Source: Phascolarctos cinereus (lineage: Eukaryota; Chordata; Mammalia; Diprotodontia; Phascolarctidae). From it: a DNA stretch of 64,000 bases. The position numbers and the translations under genes were made by a program. This document shows, one piece after another, positions 37,216 through 47,900 of this stretch. Every line of letters starts with the position of its first letter. Position 1 is the first letter of the stretch. The notes under the pieces were generated by a model. That model was not told the DNA's origin and did no database searches. It worked only from the letters and a program-made list of their open reading frames with translations. The stretch is taken from NCBI RefSeq assembly GCF_002099425.1, contig NW_018344227.1:1364001-1428000 (forward strand). The letters run 5' to 3'.

Positions 37216-38110
37216 AACCACTACTTTAAAGGACTGTAGATATTGGAAGACAATATTCCAGAAGGTAAAAGGTATAAGCTTACAACCAAGAAGAACTTAT
37301 TCAGCAACACTAAATATAATCCTAAAAGGGGTGGGGGTAGTGGTGGCAGAATGTGGAATGAATGTGGAATGAAATAGAAGACTTCCAAGCATTCATGATA
37401 AAAAGACCAGAGCTAAGGAGAAACTTTGAAACACAGACATAAGAGTCAAGAGAAGTATAAAGAGGCAAACATGAGCAAGCAATAATAAGGTACTAAACAA
37501 AGATGAACATTTTAATATGGGAAGTTGATATGAGTCCCCTAAGAATCCTATCATCATCAGAAGACATAAAAGGAGTCTAAAAATACAAAGAAAGGCTCTG
37601 GGAGTGTTTTTTAATGTTTTGTTCATCTTCAAAAGAAGAAAGGAAAGGAAAAGGAATATGCTGGGTGAGGTGGGGGGGAGAGGAGATAAAAAGTAGGGGA
37701 AATTACCTCACATAATTTGGATGTGCAAGCAGAGGACTATACACAAAAGGAGGAAGGGGTGGGGTGAGTGGGTGACACTTGAACCTCACTTTTATCTAAA
37801 CTGGTCAAGGAGGAAAAAATACACATACACACAGTTGAGCAAAAATTCATTTCATTTAACAAGGAAATGGGGTGGAAAGGGGAGGAAGAGAGTGATAAGA
37901 GAAAGACTAGATTAAGGGAAGGATTAGTCCTAGGTGAAATAAACTCTAACCATGGAGGGCAGGTAAAGAAGAGGGGGTTTAGAAGGAAAGAAAGGATAAG
38001 AACCTGTGAACAGGCTCTGGTTAATCACAAGAGAAGAGGGATGGGAGCAGAAGGAAACTGCATGAGATCTAGAGCATTGGTGCTAAATGCACTCCTCTCT
38101 CACCATGCTC
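37215..38110 (+). mobile_element. L1 ORF1 end and ORF1-ORF2 linker
   Basis: CAGAAGGTAAAAGGTATAAG, AACTTATTCAGCAACAC, then the linker (GAACCTCACTTTTATCTAAA) as at 17.3-17.75 kb. It stops abruptly against an opposite-strand L1 3' end. Confidence 0.7.
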
Positions 38111-38111
38111 A

Positions 38112-39365
38112 TCTATTTTTTTAAATTATTGATATTTTCTGTTTCTTACATCACCACAGTTATTGCATGTATCTTTCTCCTACCCCATCCCTGAGAGCCA
38201 TCCCACATAACAAATAGTATTTTTTGAAGAGGAAAAAAAGAGTCAGCACAAGTGACCACTACATTGAGAAGGTCCAAAAACATACATAGTATGTAACACC
38301 TGTGGATCTCCTGCCTCCACAAAGGGGTAGGTTGGGGGTGTCTTCTGATATCTCTTTATTCGAATCCCATTTGATCTTTATAATTTTGTTATACTCACTT
38401 TTGATTTTTTGGTATGTTGTTCTTTCCATTTATATTGTCATTATCACGTAGATTGTTTTCTTTGTTATTCTTATCTCACAGTGCATCAGTTCATATAGAC
38501 CTTTCCACGCTCTCTGTATTCATCATACACATCATTTCTTATAGCACAGTAATATCATATTACATTCACATACCGCAATTTGTCTAGGCATTCCCCAATT
38601 GAAAGTCATCTACTTTGTTTCTAATTATCAGCTCATATAAAGTGCTACTATAAATATTTTGGAGTATTTGAGCACTTCTTTCTTATTGATGGCTGCCTTG
38701 GGCTATAAGCTCAGTAATGGAGTCTTTGATTCAAAGGATATGGACACTTTAGTCACTTGATTTATATAATTCCACATTGCTTTCTGAAATGGTTATGCCA
38801 TTTCACAGGTCTACCAACAATGTATTAGTGTGCCTATCTTTCCATAACCCCTCCAACATTGACTGTTGCCATTTTTTGTCATTTTCCACCCAATTTGCAG
38901 GGTGTGAGGTGAAACCTCAGGGATGTTTTGATTTGCATTTCTCTTACTATTAGTGATTTGGAGAATTTTTTACATGGTTGTTAATATTTTGCAGTTCTTT
39001 TGAGAACTTGATGTACATATCCTTTGATCATTTATCTGTTAGAAAATGGCTATTATAATAAATACATTTATTGATTAATTATTTATTGTTTATATGTATT
39101 AGATATCCAAACCAAATTTATCAGAGAAATTTGATATAGATATTTTTTCCCCATTCAACTACTTCCCTTTTTTTTTTTTAGGCAATTGGGGTTAAGTGAC
39201 TTGCCTAGGGTCACACAGCTAGTAAGTGTCAAGTGTTTGGTCTGAGGCTGGATTTGAACTCAGGTTGTCCTGACTTCAGGGCTGGTGCTCTATCCACCAC
39301 ATTCCTCAACCACTTCCCTTCTTATTCCGTATGCATTAATGTTGTTTGTGCAGAAGCTTCTTAAA
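38112..39365 (-). mobile_element. L1 3' UTR and ORF2 C-terminal part
   Basis: The 3' UTR is at 38112-38480, ORF2 C-terminus beyond. The antisense pattern AGGCATTCCCCAATTGAAAG and CACAGGTCTACCAACAATG is typical. A SINE interrupts it at 39170-39303. Confidence 0.8.
39170..39303 (-). mobile_element. WSINE1-type SINE in L1
   Basis: Antisense SINE with T-tail at left, flanked by ACTACTTCCC and ACCACTTCCC. Confidence 0.9.
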
Positions 39366-39565
39366 ATAGGAGAGAGGAGAGAACTCTGATCAAATTCCAA
39401 CCAGTAACAAGTGCAGTTGGATATTCTTTGCCCTTTTTTATAGGTTTCCTATATCCTGACTTTGTTCCATATATGAAGAAAACTGGGGTTAGTCATGAAG
39501 GCTTGTATTGTAGGGCATGCTGAGAAAAGAAAAATGGAAGAAGCCAGTTAGAAATACACAAAATA

Positions 39566-39715
39566 AGGGCAGCTAGGTGGTACAGTGGATAGAGCACCGA
39601 CCCTGAAGTCAGAAGGACCTGAGTTCAAATCTGGTCTCAGACACAACTCTTACTAGCTGTGTGACCCTGGGCAAGTCACTTAACCTTGATTGCCTAGCCA
39701 AAAAAAAAAAAAAGG
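39566..39715 (+). mobile_element. WSINE1-type SINE
   Basis: Full SINE flanked by AAATACACAAAATA on both sides. Confidence 0.92.
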
Positions 39716-39980
39716 AAAAAATACACAAAATATAAATTAATACAGAACCAAACTTTTACCTAAATGTTAGGAATTTTCCTAATTGGGGACTCTAAGCTAT
39801 TGTGAGTGTATTAAGAACTTTTCATCTCATATAAATGACACAAAAGAGCAGAGAAAGGAACTAGGTGGACCTAATTGCATTATATTGCCCTAAAAGCTGG
39901 CTAAATGTTACAGGAGACTGATTGAATATCCAAAGAGGAGAGGAGCAGAGAAGTAGTGACCAAAGAAAAAAACCACACCT

Positions 39981-40140
39981 GGGGCAGCTAGGTGGTACAG
40001 TGGATAGAGCACTGGCCCTGAAGTCAGGACAACCTGAGTTCAAATCCAACCTCAGACACATAACACTCACTAGCTATGTGACTTTGGGAAAGTCACTTAA
40101 CCCCAATTGCCTCATCAAAAAAAAAAAAAAGAAAAGAAAG
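39981..40140 (+). mobile_element. WSINE1-type SINE
   Basis: Full SINE with a long A/AG tail, flanked by AAAAACCACAC on both sides. Confidence 0.92.
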
Positions 40141-40726
40141 AAAAGGAAAAACCACACTCTAAGTCATCCTCCCAGGGAGGAGATAGGCAAGGCCTGGAAA
40201 AGATTCAAGTTCCCCCCTTTTCAAAAGAGAGGGAACAGAAAGGGTTGAGCGCCAACTTGCCAACTCTACCTTGCCCAACGACCAATCATTGGTGTTACAA
40301 TCATAAGAATCAGAGAGATTATATTTTAATTTGATTGAGTATTGGTGAAAAGAGGAAGATCAAAGAAAGTAGAGGATTTAAGGTGGGTAGGATGGTGAAC
40401 AATGACTTTGCTTTTATTTTCTCTGCCAAAGAAAATGACTTTTGCACTGGAAGTGACAGAACAAAAATGGCTTAATGGGTAGGTCTAACTCAAGATAAAT
40501 AAGGAGATAATTGCCCTTGATAAATTTAAGTCACTAGGTCCAGACAAAATACAACCAAAAGAACTAGAGAATATACAGTCACTGTCAGTGAACTTTGAAA
40601 GACCATGAAGAATGGGAGGTCTTGTAAAAGAGAAAATGTTGTTCTGATATTCCACAAAGGGAACAGAGTAGTGTCTGCAAATCACTTTGGCTTTCACTCC
40701 TGGCAAAATTCAAGAGTGTATTACAA

Positions 40727-40877
40727 GGGGCAGCTAGGTGGCGCAGTGGATAGAGCACCGGCCCTGAAGTCAGGACAACCTGAGTTCAAATCCAGCCTCA
40801 GACCAAACACTTGACACTTACTAGCTGTGTGATCCTGGGCAAGTCACTTAACCCCAATTGTCTTAAAAAAAAAAAAG
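40727..40877 (+). mobile_element. WSINE1-type SINE, young-looking
   Basis: It is close to the apparent consensus (GGCGCAGTGGATAGAGCACC). A perfect 13-bp duplication GAGTGTATTACAA lies at 40714-40726 and 40878-40890. Confidence 0.95.
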
Positions 40878-40926
40878 GAGTGTATTACAAAAGGTTAGTG
40901 AACAGCTAGAAAAGGAAATGGCAATC

Positions 40927-41130
40927 ATAGGATCATAGACTTAGAGCTGGAAGGGGCCTGAGAGGTGATCAAGTCCAACCCTCTCATTTTCAGATAAAAA
41001 AATTGAAACCCAGGGAAAAGGAGATGATATGGCCAAGGGGGTCGGGCCAGTCTAGGAACCCAGAACCTCTGACCCCAAATCCAGCACTCTTTCCAGTCCA
41101 CCACCACCACCATCACGAGCCCCACCAATA
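40927..41130 (-). mobile_element. L3/CR1-type 3' end
   Basis: GGATCATAGACTTAGAGCTG, GGAAGGGGCCTGAGAGGTG and CAAGTCCAACCC match the antisense 3' end of the CR1/L3 clade. Confidence 0.55.
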
Positions 41131-41409
41131 GTTGTATCCAGTTGAATCCAATTCAACAAGCATTCATTAAGTTCCTATGTGCAAGGCACTAGGGATACAA
41201 AGACCCTCTCAAAAAAATTCCCATACTTTGAGGGACTCACAGAATCAAAGGATTTGAGAGTTGGGAGGGGACCAAACTCTTACCCGAAATCCCCTCATCA
41301 CGTTGCTAACTCCTTCCCTCTCCCCACTGATTGCCCCAAACTCCTCCAAAGCTTTTCTGTAGACAGGGAAAGAATTGGACTTTCCACAGACTCCACTTTC
41401 CATGGCAGT

Positions 41410-41595
41410 TCACAGAATAAAGTACCTGCCTGTGGAACCCCTGGGGTCACCCAGCTTCTTTTGGTGTGTTGTCTTCCCTCATTAAAGTGCCTTAACGGCA
41501 GGGACTGCCTTTCTTTTTCTTATTTAAATCCCCAATGCTCAGCATAGTGCCTGGCACATAGTAGGCACTTAATAAATGTTTACTGTATTGTATTC
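41410..41595 (+). mobile_element. L2 3' tail
   Basis: GCACATAGTAGGCACTTAAT and AAATGTTTACTGTATTGTATT form the standard L2 3' end. A second one lies at 43040-43150. Confidence 0.7.
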
Positions 41596-42349
41596 CAAGT
41601 GGGAGCAGGGAATGAGTCAGTCCAGATCTTTCTCAAAACAAAGATAAAGCCATCAGACAAATTTTGAACATCAAAGTCATTTTGTTACTAGATAAATGAG
41701 CAATGTCTACAAGGGTCCAAAACAAAAGTCTCAGACCAAAGCCATTCCTTCACACTTAGCAAAGGCTTCAGGATTCTCTGGGAGGAAAAAAACCCTTCAT
41801 TTGAATAAATAAGTGGATAAATACACTTTGAAGTCTGAAAATAGAAAAGGCCAAGAGGTTTCCCAGCCCAGTGAAATAGGGAGCATTTCCAGGGACTGGC
41901 CTTCATCACTGTCTCCAGAAATTCATCTTCTTGCAAGATCACATCAACTTGAACACTCTCATCTCCTGGGTACCCCCCTACCCCTGGGGACCCTCCCTAT
42001 CTCCCTCTCTCTGACTAGAGAAGGCGGAAGGGGGGACCTCAGAGCTCCTCCCAGGTCTTCTATTTAAGGAAAGGGTCCAGGGCAGCCACTCCCTCATTTC
42101 CCACCAGGTTGCAGGACCGGATCAGGTCCCCCTGCCTTTTTAGCTTCTTTAAATGTCTTGTCTTTCTCAGTTTGTCCAATTTTAGACAATGTGCTCGCCT
42201 AACAATGCCTTAAAAAAAACAACCACATCTTATTTCTCTAGAACTTAATCTGAACAGGGATCAGCCCATTGGTTTATCACAGTTCCCCCTGCTCCAACTC
42301 ACTCCTTGGTTTTCTTGGAGAAAACAGGTTTTCTTGGAGAGTCAGGTTA

Positions 42350-42465
42350 GATATCAGCCCTCATTTGATGTACGAGAACTGCTGGGTTCTGATCCTGGCT
42401 GTGCTACTTATGCCTCACTTCGCCTTGGATAAGTCACCTCACCCCGGTGTGCCTCAGGTCCTCAG
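42350..42465 (+). mobile_element. MIR fragment
   Basis: GGGTTCTGATCCTGGCTGTG and TTGGATAAGTCACCTCACC are MIR core words. Confidence 0.6.
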
Positions 42466-42759
42466 AGTAGTAAGGATCTCAGGGACATCATGAACTCATC
42501 TACATGAACAAGCATCCCCTCTACAAACATCCAATTGTACTTCCTGCTCATCTAAACTGTGCTCCCTCTTTTCCAGTCCAAAGGCCATTCAAAGCCACCA
42601 ATGATGCTCAGGGAGTATCCCAATGGCCCACTTGAAGTGGTGGCAGCCAGCGGCACTCCTGTGGTTTTCCCGCTACAAGTGGTTTTTAGCTCATTGCTAT
42701 CCTTGTGCTTTCCTCATTAACATCAGCTCACTCGGTGATCCCAATACTCTTAGAGGACT

Positions 42760-43000
42760 GGGCCAGGCTTTGAGTTTTATTTCTCGATTTTTCTTGATAT
42801 CTTTTGTTCTTACATCACCTAGATATCTTCCCCCCCTTTCCTGTATTCCTCCCCCACTCTCAAGGAGCCATCCCTTAACAACAAATAATAAAAAAAAAAA
42901 TTCCCCAAAACCAATCAACATGTCAAAAATAATCTGAAGTTAGATGCAGTGTTCCATACTGGCTTCACAAATGAACGCACATCTTCTCCAGTTTTTCTTT
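42760..43000 (-). mobile_element. L1 3' UTR fragment
   Basis: Antisense 3' UTR sequence as at 38115-38330 (TGTTCTTACATCACC, CTCAAGGAGCCATCCC). An L2 tail follows at 43040. Confidence 0.65.
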
Positions 43001-43149
43001 GGGCCAACTTTGTTCCTTGGGACATGCTTTTATATTCAGCCTCTCCTGTTACCTGTTCTACATTCTATCCCCTGTCTATTTTAATAAACGTTTAGCACAG
43101 TGCCTGGCACAGAGTAGGTGCTTTAGAAAATGTTTATTGAATTGAACTT

Positions 43150-45750
43150 TTAAAATCTAATTCATTCAAAGAATTCCCTGTATGTTTTATCAGTCTTTTT
43201 AGACATCTCCCTCATTTTTTCCTTGGCAGAATTATTTTTCTTTATGTCTTTAGAATTTCATTCTTGAGAGCTTCCCATTCCTTCTGGTGTAACTTACCCT
43301 AGAAAATAGTAGTCTATGACATCATGTCCATCTTTTCACTGGACCCATTAGAAATTTGCTTTCTCCAAATGGAAGGTACATGACAAATTCTGCCTACTTT
43401 CCTCACATGGAAAATGGGTTAGTTCTAGTTAAGTGATTCTTAAAGTCCTTTCCAACCTTAAAATCTATGACCTTCTGAAAGTAAACTTGGCCAACACAAG
43501 ACATCCTTCTAGTGGTGGAAAAAGTTAACTAAAAAGTCAATACAAATTTGAGAAAACAAGTTAATGAAGAAACAATCATCTGGTTTTCCCCAGTTCTGTT
43601 TTCCACCTAAAGTAAGGAGTTTTGCATAACAATATCGAAGATAGGTTGTCAGAGATGCACAGAAATAGGCATTTGCATATTATTAATTGTGACATAGGCA
43701 CATGAAGAAGTATCAAGGAGATAAGAGGAATAAAAGGTATTATCAAAGAGGCATATGATCAGAAAATAAAGAGGGATAAGAGACAGGCAGGTTTCTACCT
43801 CTAAAATGCTTCAAATCTCTCCCACCCTGTGTTGGGTGGAAGTTTTGTGGAGGTTTTATGAGAGGACATGCTCAAGAAGTCCACAGCATAAGTAGGTGTG
43901 CATGGTGGGGCTCTGCACCATTGGAGAGAGTAGCCATCACCAACAATGTGGATGGACCCCAAACCATTGCAGTGCTGAAGGATGAACACGTATTATCTAT
44001 CAGACACACCTTTATAGCATCAATGAAGCCCTAAGAAAATACCAAACCCTGTTAGTTCATGTGGAAAGGTCCTAAACAAGAATGGGAAAATCCTCATTGA
44101 CTTTGCACTCAAGAGCCAACATCCTGCAATCTCAGTTTTCCTCCACTATAAAATAAGGGAGCTAGACTCAATAATTTCCAAGATACCAACTAGCTCAAAA
44201 ATCCTTATAATGCTAGAAAAAACAGGCAAGTTGAGCCTGGAGATGAGATGACATTGGAGGACATGAGAGTTGCCTTCCAGTATCTGAATGGCTATCAAGT
44301 GGAATAAGCACTAGCTTTGTTCTGCTTGATCCCAGGATAGACTGCAGTGACTAAGTTCTAGAGGCAAACTTCAGCTCCATGTGAAGAGAAGCTTACTGAC
44401 AATGAGAGCTGCTCTAAAGTGAAGAATGGTGGCTTCCCACTCCCAGGAGGCTTTAGAGCAGAAAGCGCTTGACCATTTGTTGCAGATGTTGTAGTCAGAT
44501 TGCTTGTACAAGCCCAAGTTGGACTAAACAGACTATGAGCTCTTTTCCAACTTTGAGAGCCTGAGATTGTGGGATGGCAATTAACTCCACTCTTGGACAG
44601 CCTAGCCCGACATAGATCACTGTCAGCCCCGCTGTGTGATGAGAGCTTTCGGTCCTTCCTTACCTTCTCCACATCCTGAGTCATCTAAGTCATTTTATTG
44701 AGTCCTTAGTAATTAAACCCATTGGGTGAATCTGGGGCTCATGTGCAATCTTTGGGTCTCCCTGACACTCTGTGCGGTTGGACAAAGACTACCCCCACTC
44801 ACATGGTATAGATATGAAGAGAAGCGGTTAGCATTGCAGATCTCCACCATCCCCCTCAGAGCCAGGAAAAGGAAATGGTTCTCAAACATGTCAGCTTTCA
44901 TCTGAACAAACAATCAGGAGCTACTAAAGGGTCCCTTCTAAGGGCAGTCAGAAGACGGGGCCCCCAGGCACTGAGAAAGGAGGGGAGAGGGAAAGAAACT
45001 CCCAGGCAGCTTCAGGTGCAGTTGCCTAGAAATGTGTGTATAAGCAACAAGACCTCAGGGCCACTAAATGTCTCATCTGCCTCACAAGGAGCACTCCATA
45101 GACTTTGTGGGCCTCAATTAAAGACCCAGGTTGTTTCTAGGTCCACCCTTTGAAGTCTGTAAATGCGAGTTATCATTATTGTTTTTCCAGTCAACTGGTG
45201 CAGAGGATCAATTCAACTAGATTTGTTGGCATCCAGTATAAAAAGCCCCTCCCTTCAGTCCCCCAGCATCTCCCCCCCAACCTCAGCATATTCAATGAAT
45301 CACTTTGCATTATAATTGCATAGGTGACAGCCTCAATCCAGGGGGCCCCGGGGAGTGAGAAAGGCTGGGACCTTTGAAACAGATTTATCCAGGAGGTCAG
45401 CCTCTGGCCAAAATAAACCACCCTGTCCAGATAGCTATTTCTAGGTAACTCCCTGGAGGGAAGTTATAGCAGTTATTGTTCACATGGGAAAAATGTGGAG
45501 TGGAAATCAAGTCTCTGAAAGCTGGCATGAAAATGCAGGCCCTGGGATTTCAGTTCAAAGTGGCCAGGTCATGGCACTGCCAAAGCCTTGCTGGACGGGT
45601 CAGAAGGTATGTGTGCTCCCAAGAGCTTGTCTTTTATTGCCTTCTACAGGCAAAGTCGACGGTAACTCATTTCACCAGGACATCGGGGTGGGGAATAGGG
45701 ATTGAGAAGAAATGCTGGGGACAACTTGATTAATGACCTAATTGAAAACG
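43150..45750. other. low-repeat intronic stretch
   Basis: Apart from two short MIR pieces (43390-43480 and 44090-44220) I recognise no repeats. No open frame looks coding. It is the largest low-repeat block in the intron. Confidence 0.5.
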
Positions 45751-45763
45751 TAATCATTTAGAT

Positions 45764-45802
45764 CAGAGATTCTTAAGCTGGGGGCCATGAATTTATTAGA
45801 AA

Positions 45803-45878
<76 letters not shown>

Positions 45879-46230
45879 CAGAAAAAGAGAGGGAGAGATA
45901 CAGAGAGAGAAGGAGAGAGAGAAATACAGAGAAAGAGAGAGTGAGAGATACAGAGAAAGAGGGAGAGACAGAGACAGAAAGAGAGGGAGAGATACAGAGA
46001 GAGAGGGAGGGAGGGAGAGAGATATAAAGAGAGAGGAGAGATAGAGAAATACAGATACGGGAAGGGGGGAGACAGATACAGAGAGAGAGGTAACTATTTC
46101 AATACAATTTGGTTGCCTTTGTAATCTTATGGATTTTACTTTATGCATTTAAAGGCTTTATTCGAGGAATTCATAGGACTTCACTGGAATGCCCAAGGGG
46201 TCTGTGACACGAAAAGATTAAGAACTCCTG
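45764..46230. mobile_element. hAT MITE carrying a (GA)n expansion
   Basis: Terminal inverted repeats are CAGAGATTCTTAA (left) and TTAAGAACTCCTG (right). A perfect 8-bp duplication ATTTAGAT lies at 45756-45763 and 46231-46238, the hAT signature. The right half (ACAATTTGGTTGCCTTTGTA, GGGGTCTGTGACAC) is a known marsupial Charlie-type MITE. The middle is replaced by about 290 bp of GA-rich repeat. Confidence 0.88.
45803..46092. repeat. (GA)n microsatellite with GATACA variants
   Basis: An almost pure GA run over the first 75 bp, then GA blocks separated by TACA and GGGA. It causes long spurious Arg/Glu and Leu/Ser frames. Confidence 0.95.
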
Positions 46231-46244
46231 ATTTAGATGGAAAA

Positions 46245-46400
46245 TTTTCACAAGCCAAGCTCTGCTACTTCCTAGCTGTGTAATTTTCAGCAAGTGACTT
46301 CAGTTCTCTGCACCTCAGTTTTCTCTCCCGTAAAATGAAAGGTTGAATTAGCTGACCTCCTGACTGCCCTCCAGCCCTAGAACCTGAATTCACACAGCAT
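46245..46400 (+). mobile_element. MIR
   Basis: CTACTTCCTAGCTGTGTAAT, CTGCACCTCAGTTTTCTC and CCGTAAAATGAAAGGTTGAA. Confidence 0.75.
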
Positions 46401-46734
46401 CTCCCAGCCTCCTTTGAGTGGTCATAGCAAGGGAAGGAGGAAGTGCATAATTTCTGTAGGGCTAAGCCCCTGAGGACATTGCCTCTAGAAGATATTAGAG
46501 AAAGCTCTGAAGCATTACGGACTGAAGCATTATGAAGCTTACTGTCATTCTCAATTTAAAACATTTTTTTTAAAGACATGGAAAACCTGCCTTGACATAC
46601 CTGCAAAAATGCATTCCCATGCAGCAAAAGGCACTACCAAGAATGAAATGGGTTTGGACCCTTGCCTCAAACTGGACTTTTGTGCCTTCTCTGTGCTCAT
46701 AATCATTTCTCATATTCATATGGAGCCTTAACGT

Positions 46735-46905
46735 TGGCAAAAAGCTTGACATGGATGGTCTCCCGTAAGTTTCATGGCAGCCTTAGGAGGTAGGTAGTAG
46801 GCTCTACCAGCATTATTATCCCCATTTTACAGATGCTGAAACTGAGGCTAAGAGAGGTTAAGGTCCTATCAATAGGAAGATGGGGCAGCAGAGCCTTTTC
46901 CACTG
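46735..46905 (-). mobile_element. MIR
   Basis: Antisense: AGCCTTAGGAGGTAGGTAG, ATCCCCATTTTACAGATGC, TGAAACTGAGGCTAAGAG. Confidence 0.7.
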
Positions 46906-47006
46906 TACACCTGCTGCTTCCCTTTAGGGTATTGACCACATGCATCAATTTCGCTTTCTGAAGCTATGAAACTCCCAGCCAGGCCCCGGACCTGACATTC
47001 CCTAAC

Positions 47007-47075
47007 AACCACCACCACCACCACCACCACCACCACCACAACCACTCAAGCAGCAGCCAAAGCAACAACAACAAC
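47007..47075. repeat. (ACC)n and (CAA)n microsatellite
   Basis: About eleven ACC units followed by a shorter CAA array, 450 bp inside GAB3 intron 1. Confidence 0.92.
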
Positions 47076-47526
47076 AAACACTGTTTAGCCATTTAAACCC
47101 CCTACAGAGAGAGCACAAGAGGCAAATGGGCACCTAGCCCACCTTGAGCTTCCTGAGCTACCTCTGCCAAGCCAGTTGCCAGCCCTCACTTTGGCACTCC
47201 TGCCAGGGACCAATGATGGCTCCACAGGCTCACCCAGGAAGATCTGCTTTTTGCCTCTTCCAGAAACAGGGGGGACCTCAGGCCCCAGGGGAAAGGCAAC
47301 AGAAACTGGGGTGTGGCTTTTACCTAAACTGTTGCATAGGAGCCGAACTGGCCAACAAGAGGCTAGGAAGAGTCGTACAACCATTAGGAAATGGCCTGAC
47401 TCTTCATTCCCAGGCTTCTGGACCTTCTTTTCCCCAGCCACGAGTCCCATGCAGAAGCAGCCATGTCCCCTGCTGAAACTCTCCCAAACTGAAAACCCGA
47501 CAAATGAGTTAGCCAAGGCTACTTAC

Positions 47527-47598
47527 ATATCTCTTGAGCTTCCTTTCAGGGGGCGACTTGATGAGCCAGCCGGTGCAAACCACATCGCCTGTGCTCAT
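47527..47598 (-). CDS. GAB3: GAB3 first coding exon (start of PH domain)
   Basis: GAB-family proteins are cytoplasmic docking adaptors: an N-terminal PH domain binds phosphoinositides and later tyrosines recruit SHP2, PI3K p85 and Grb2. GAB3 acts mainly in macrophages and lymphocytes. The 24 codons run from an ATG at 47598 (A at -3) to a TAT codon at 47529-47527, directly followed by the donor GTAAGT at 47526-47521. The peptide begins MSTGDVVCTGWLIKSPPERK and ends LKRY. From memory, human GAB3 differs at about four positions, and this exon ends at the same point, just before the AWRKRWF segment. The ungapped length and the ERK motif favour GAB3 over GAB1 and GAB2, which have EKK. The remaining exons must lie to the left, outside the window. 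The frame stays open upstream, so a longer N-terminus is formally possible. Confidence 0.88.
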
Positions 47599-47900
47599 TG
47601 TCTTCACCTTCTCCTCTTGTCCTCCAAGTGGCCAGCCTCTGGCCTCCACACTCAGCCTCCAGCCTCCAGCCTCCACTCCCTCGCTTACTGGAGAGGAGGA
47701 GGAGGAGGAGAAGGAGGAGGAGGAGCAGGAGGAGCAGGACCAGGGCGAGGAGGAGGGTGACGACAAGGAGGAGGAGGAGGAGGAGGAGGAGGCGGAGGAG
47801 GCGGAGGAGGAGGAGGAGGAGGAGGAGGAGGAGGAGGAGGAGAGGAGGAGGAGGAGGAGAGGAGAGCCTGCGTGCGGGGCCGTGTGCCTCTGTTCCTGCT
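47599..47900 (-). promoter_or_regulatory. GAB3: GAB3 probable 5' UTR with TCC-rich tract
   Basis: On the GAB3 sense strand this stretch precedes the start codon and reads as a long TCC/CTC-rich tract; the plus strand is GGA/GAG repeats at 47694-47868. No acceptor-like site separates it from the coding exon, so it is probably exonic 5' UTR or core promoter. The frame of the GAB3 ATG is open to another ATG at 47766, which would add about 56 serine- and glycine-rich residues. The transcription start is not determined. Confidence 0.55.
47694..47868. repeat. GGA/GAG polypurine microsatellite
   Basis: About 175 bp of nearly pure GGA/GAG repeats on the plus strand, interrupted by short GAC and GCG variants. 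It lies in the GAB3 5' UTR region and gives spurious poly-Glu and poly-Arg frames on the plus strand. Confidence 0.92.

Larger units (their letters stand above)
1..47526 (-). other. GAB3: GAB3 intron 1 (partial)
   Basis: Everything left of the GAB3 donor should be intron 1, since no segment matching the second exon (AWRKRWFVLR-like, on the minus strand) was found. Its content is almost entirely transposon-derived. Stretches above 300 bp where I recognise nothing are 5626-6900, 14290-14930, 25050-25910, 29780-30180, 40140-40720, 41600-42340 and most of 43150-45750. Confidence 0.7.

Noticed and set aside
44875-45153. 92-codon plus-strand frame in the low-repeat block
   Set aside because: No recognisable domain or splice sites; not supported as an exon.
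45738-46148. Long Ser/Leu and Arg/Glu frames
   Set aside because: Entirely the (GA)n array in the hAT MITE.
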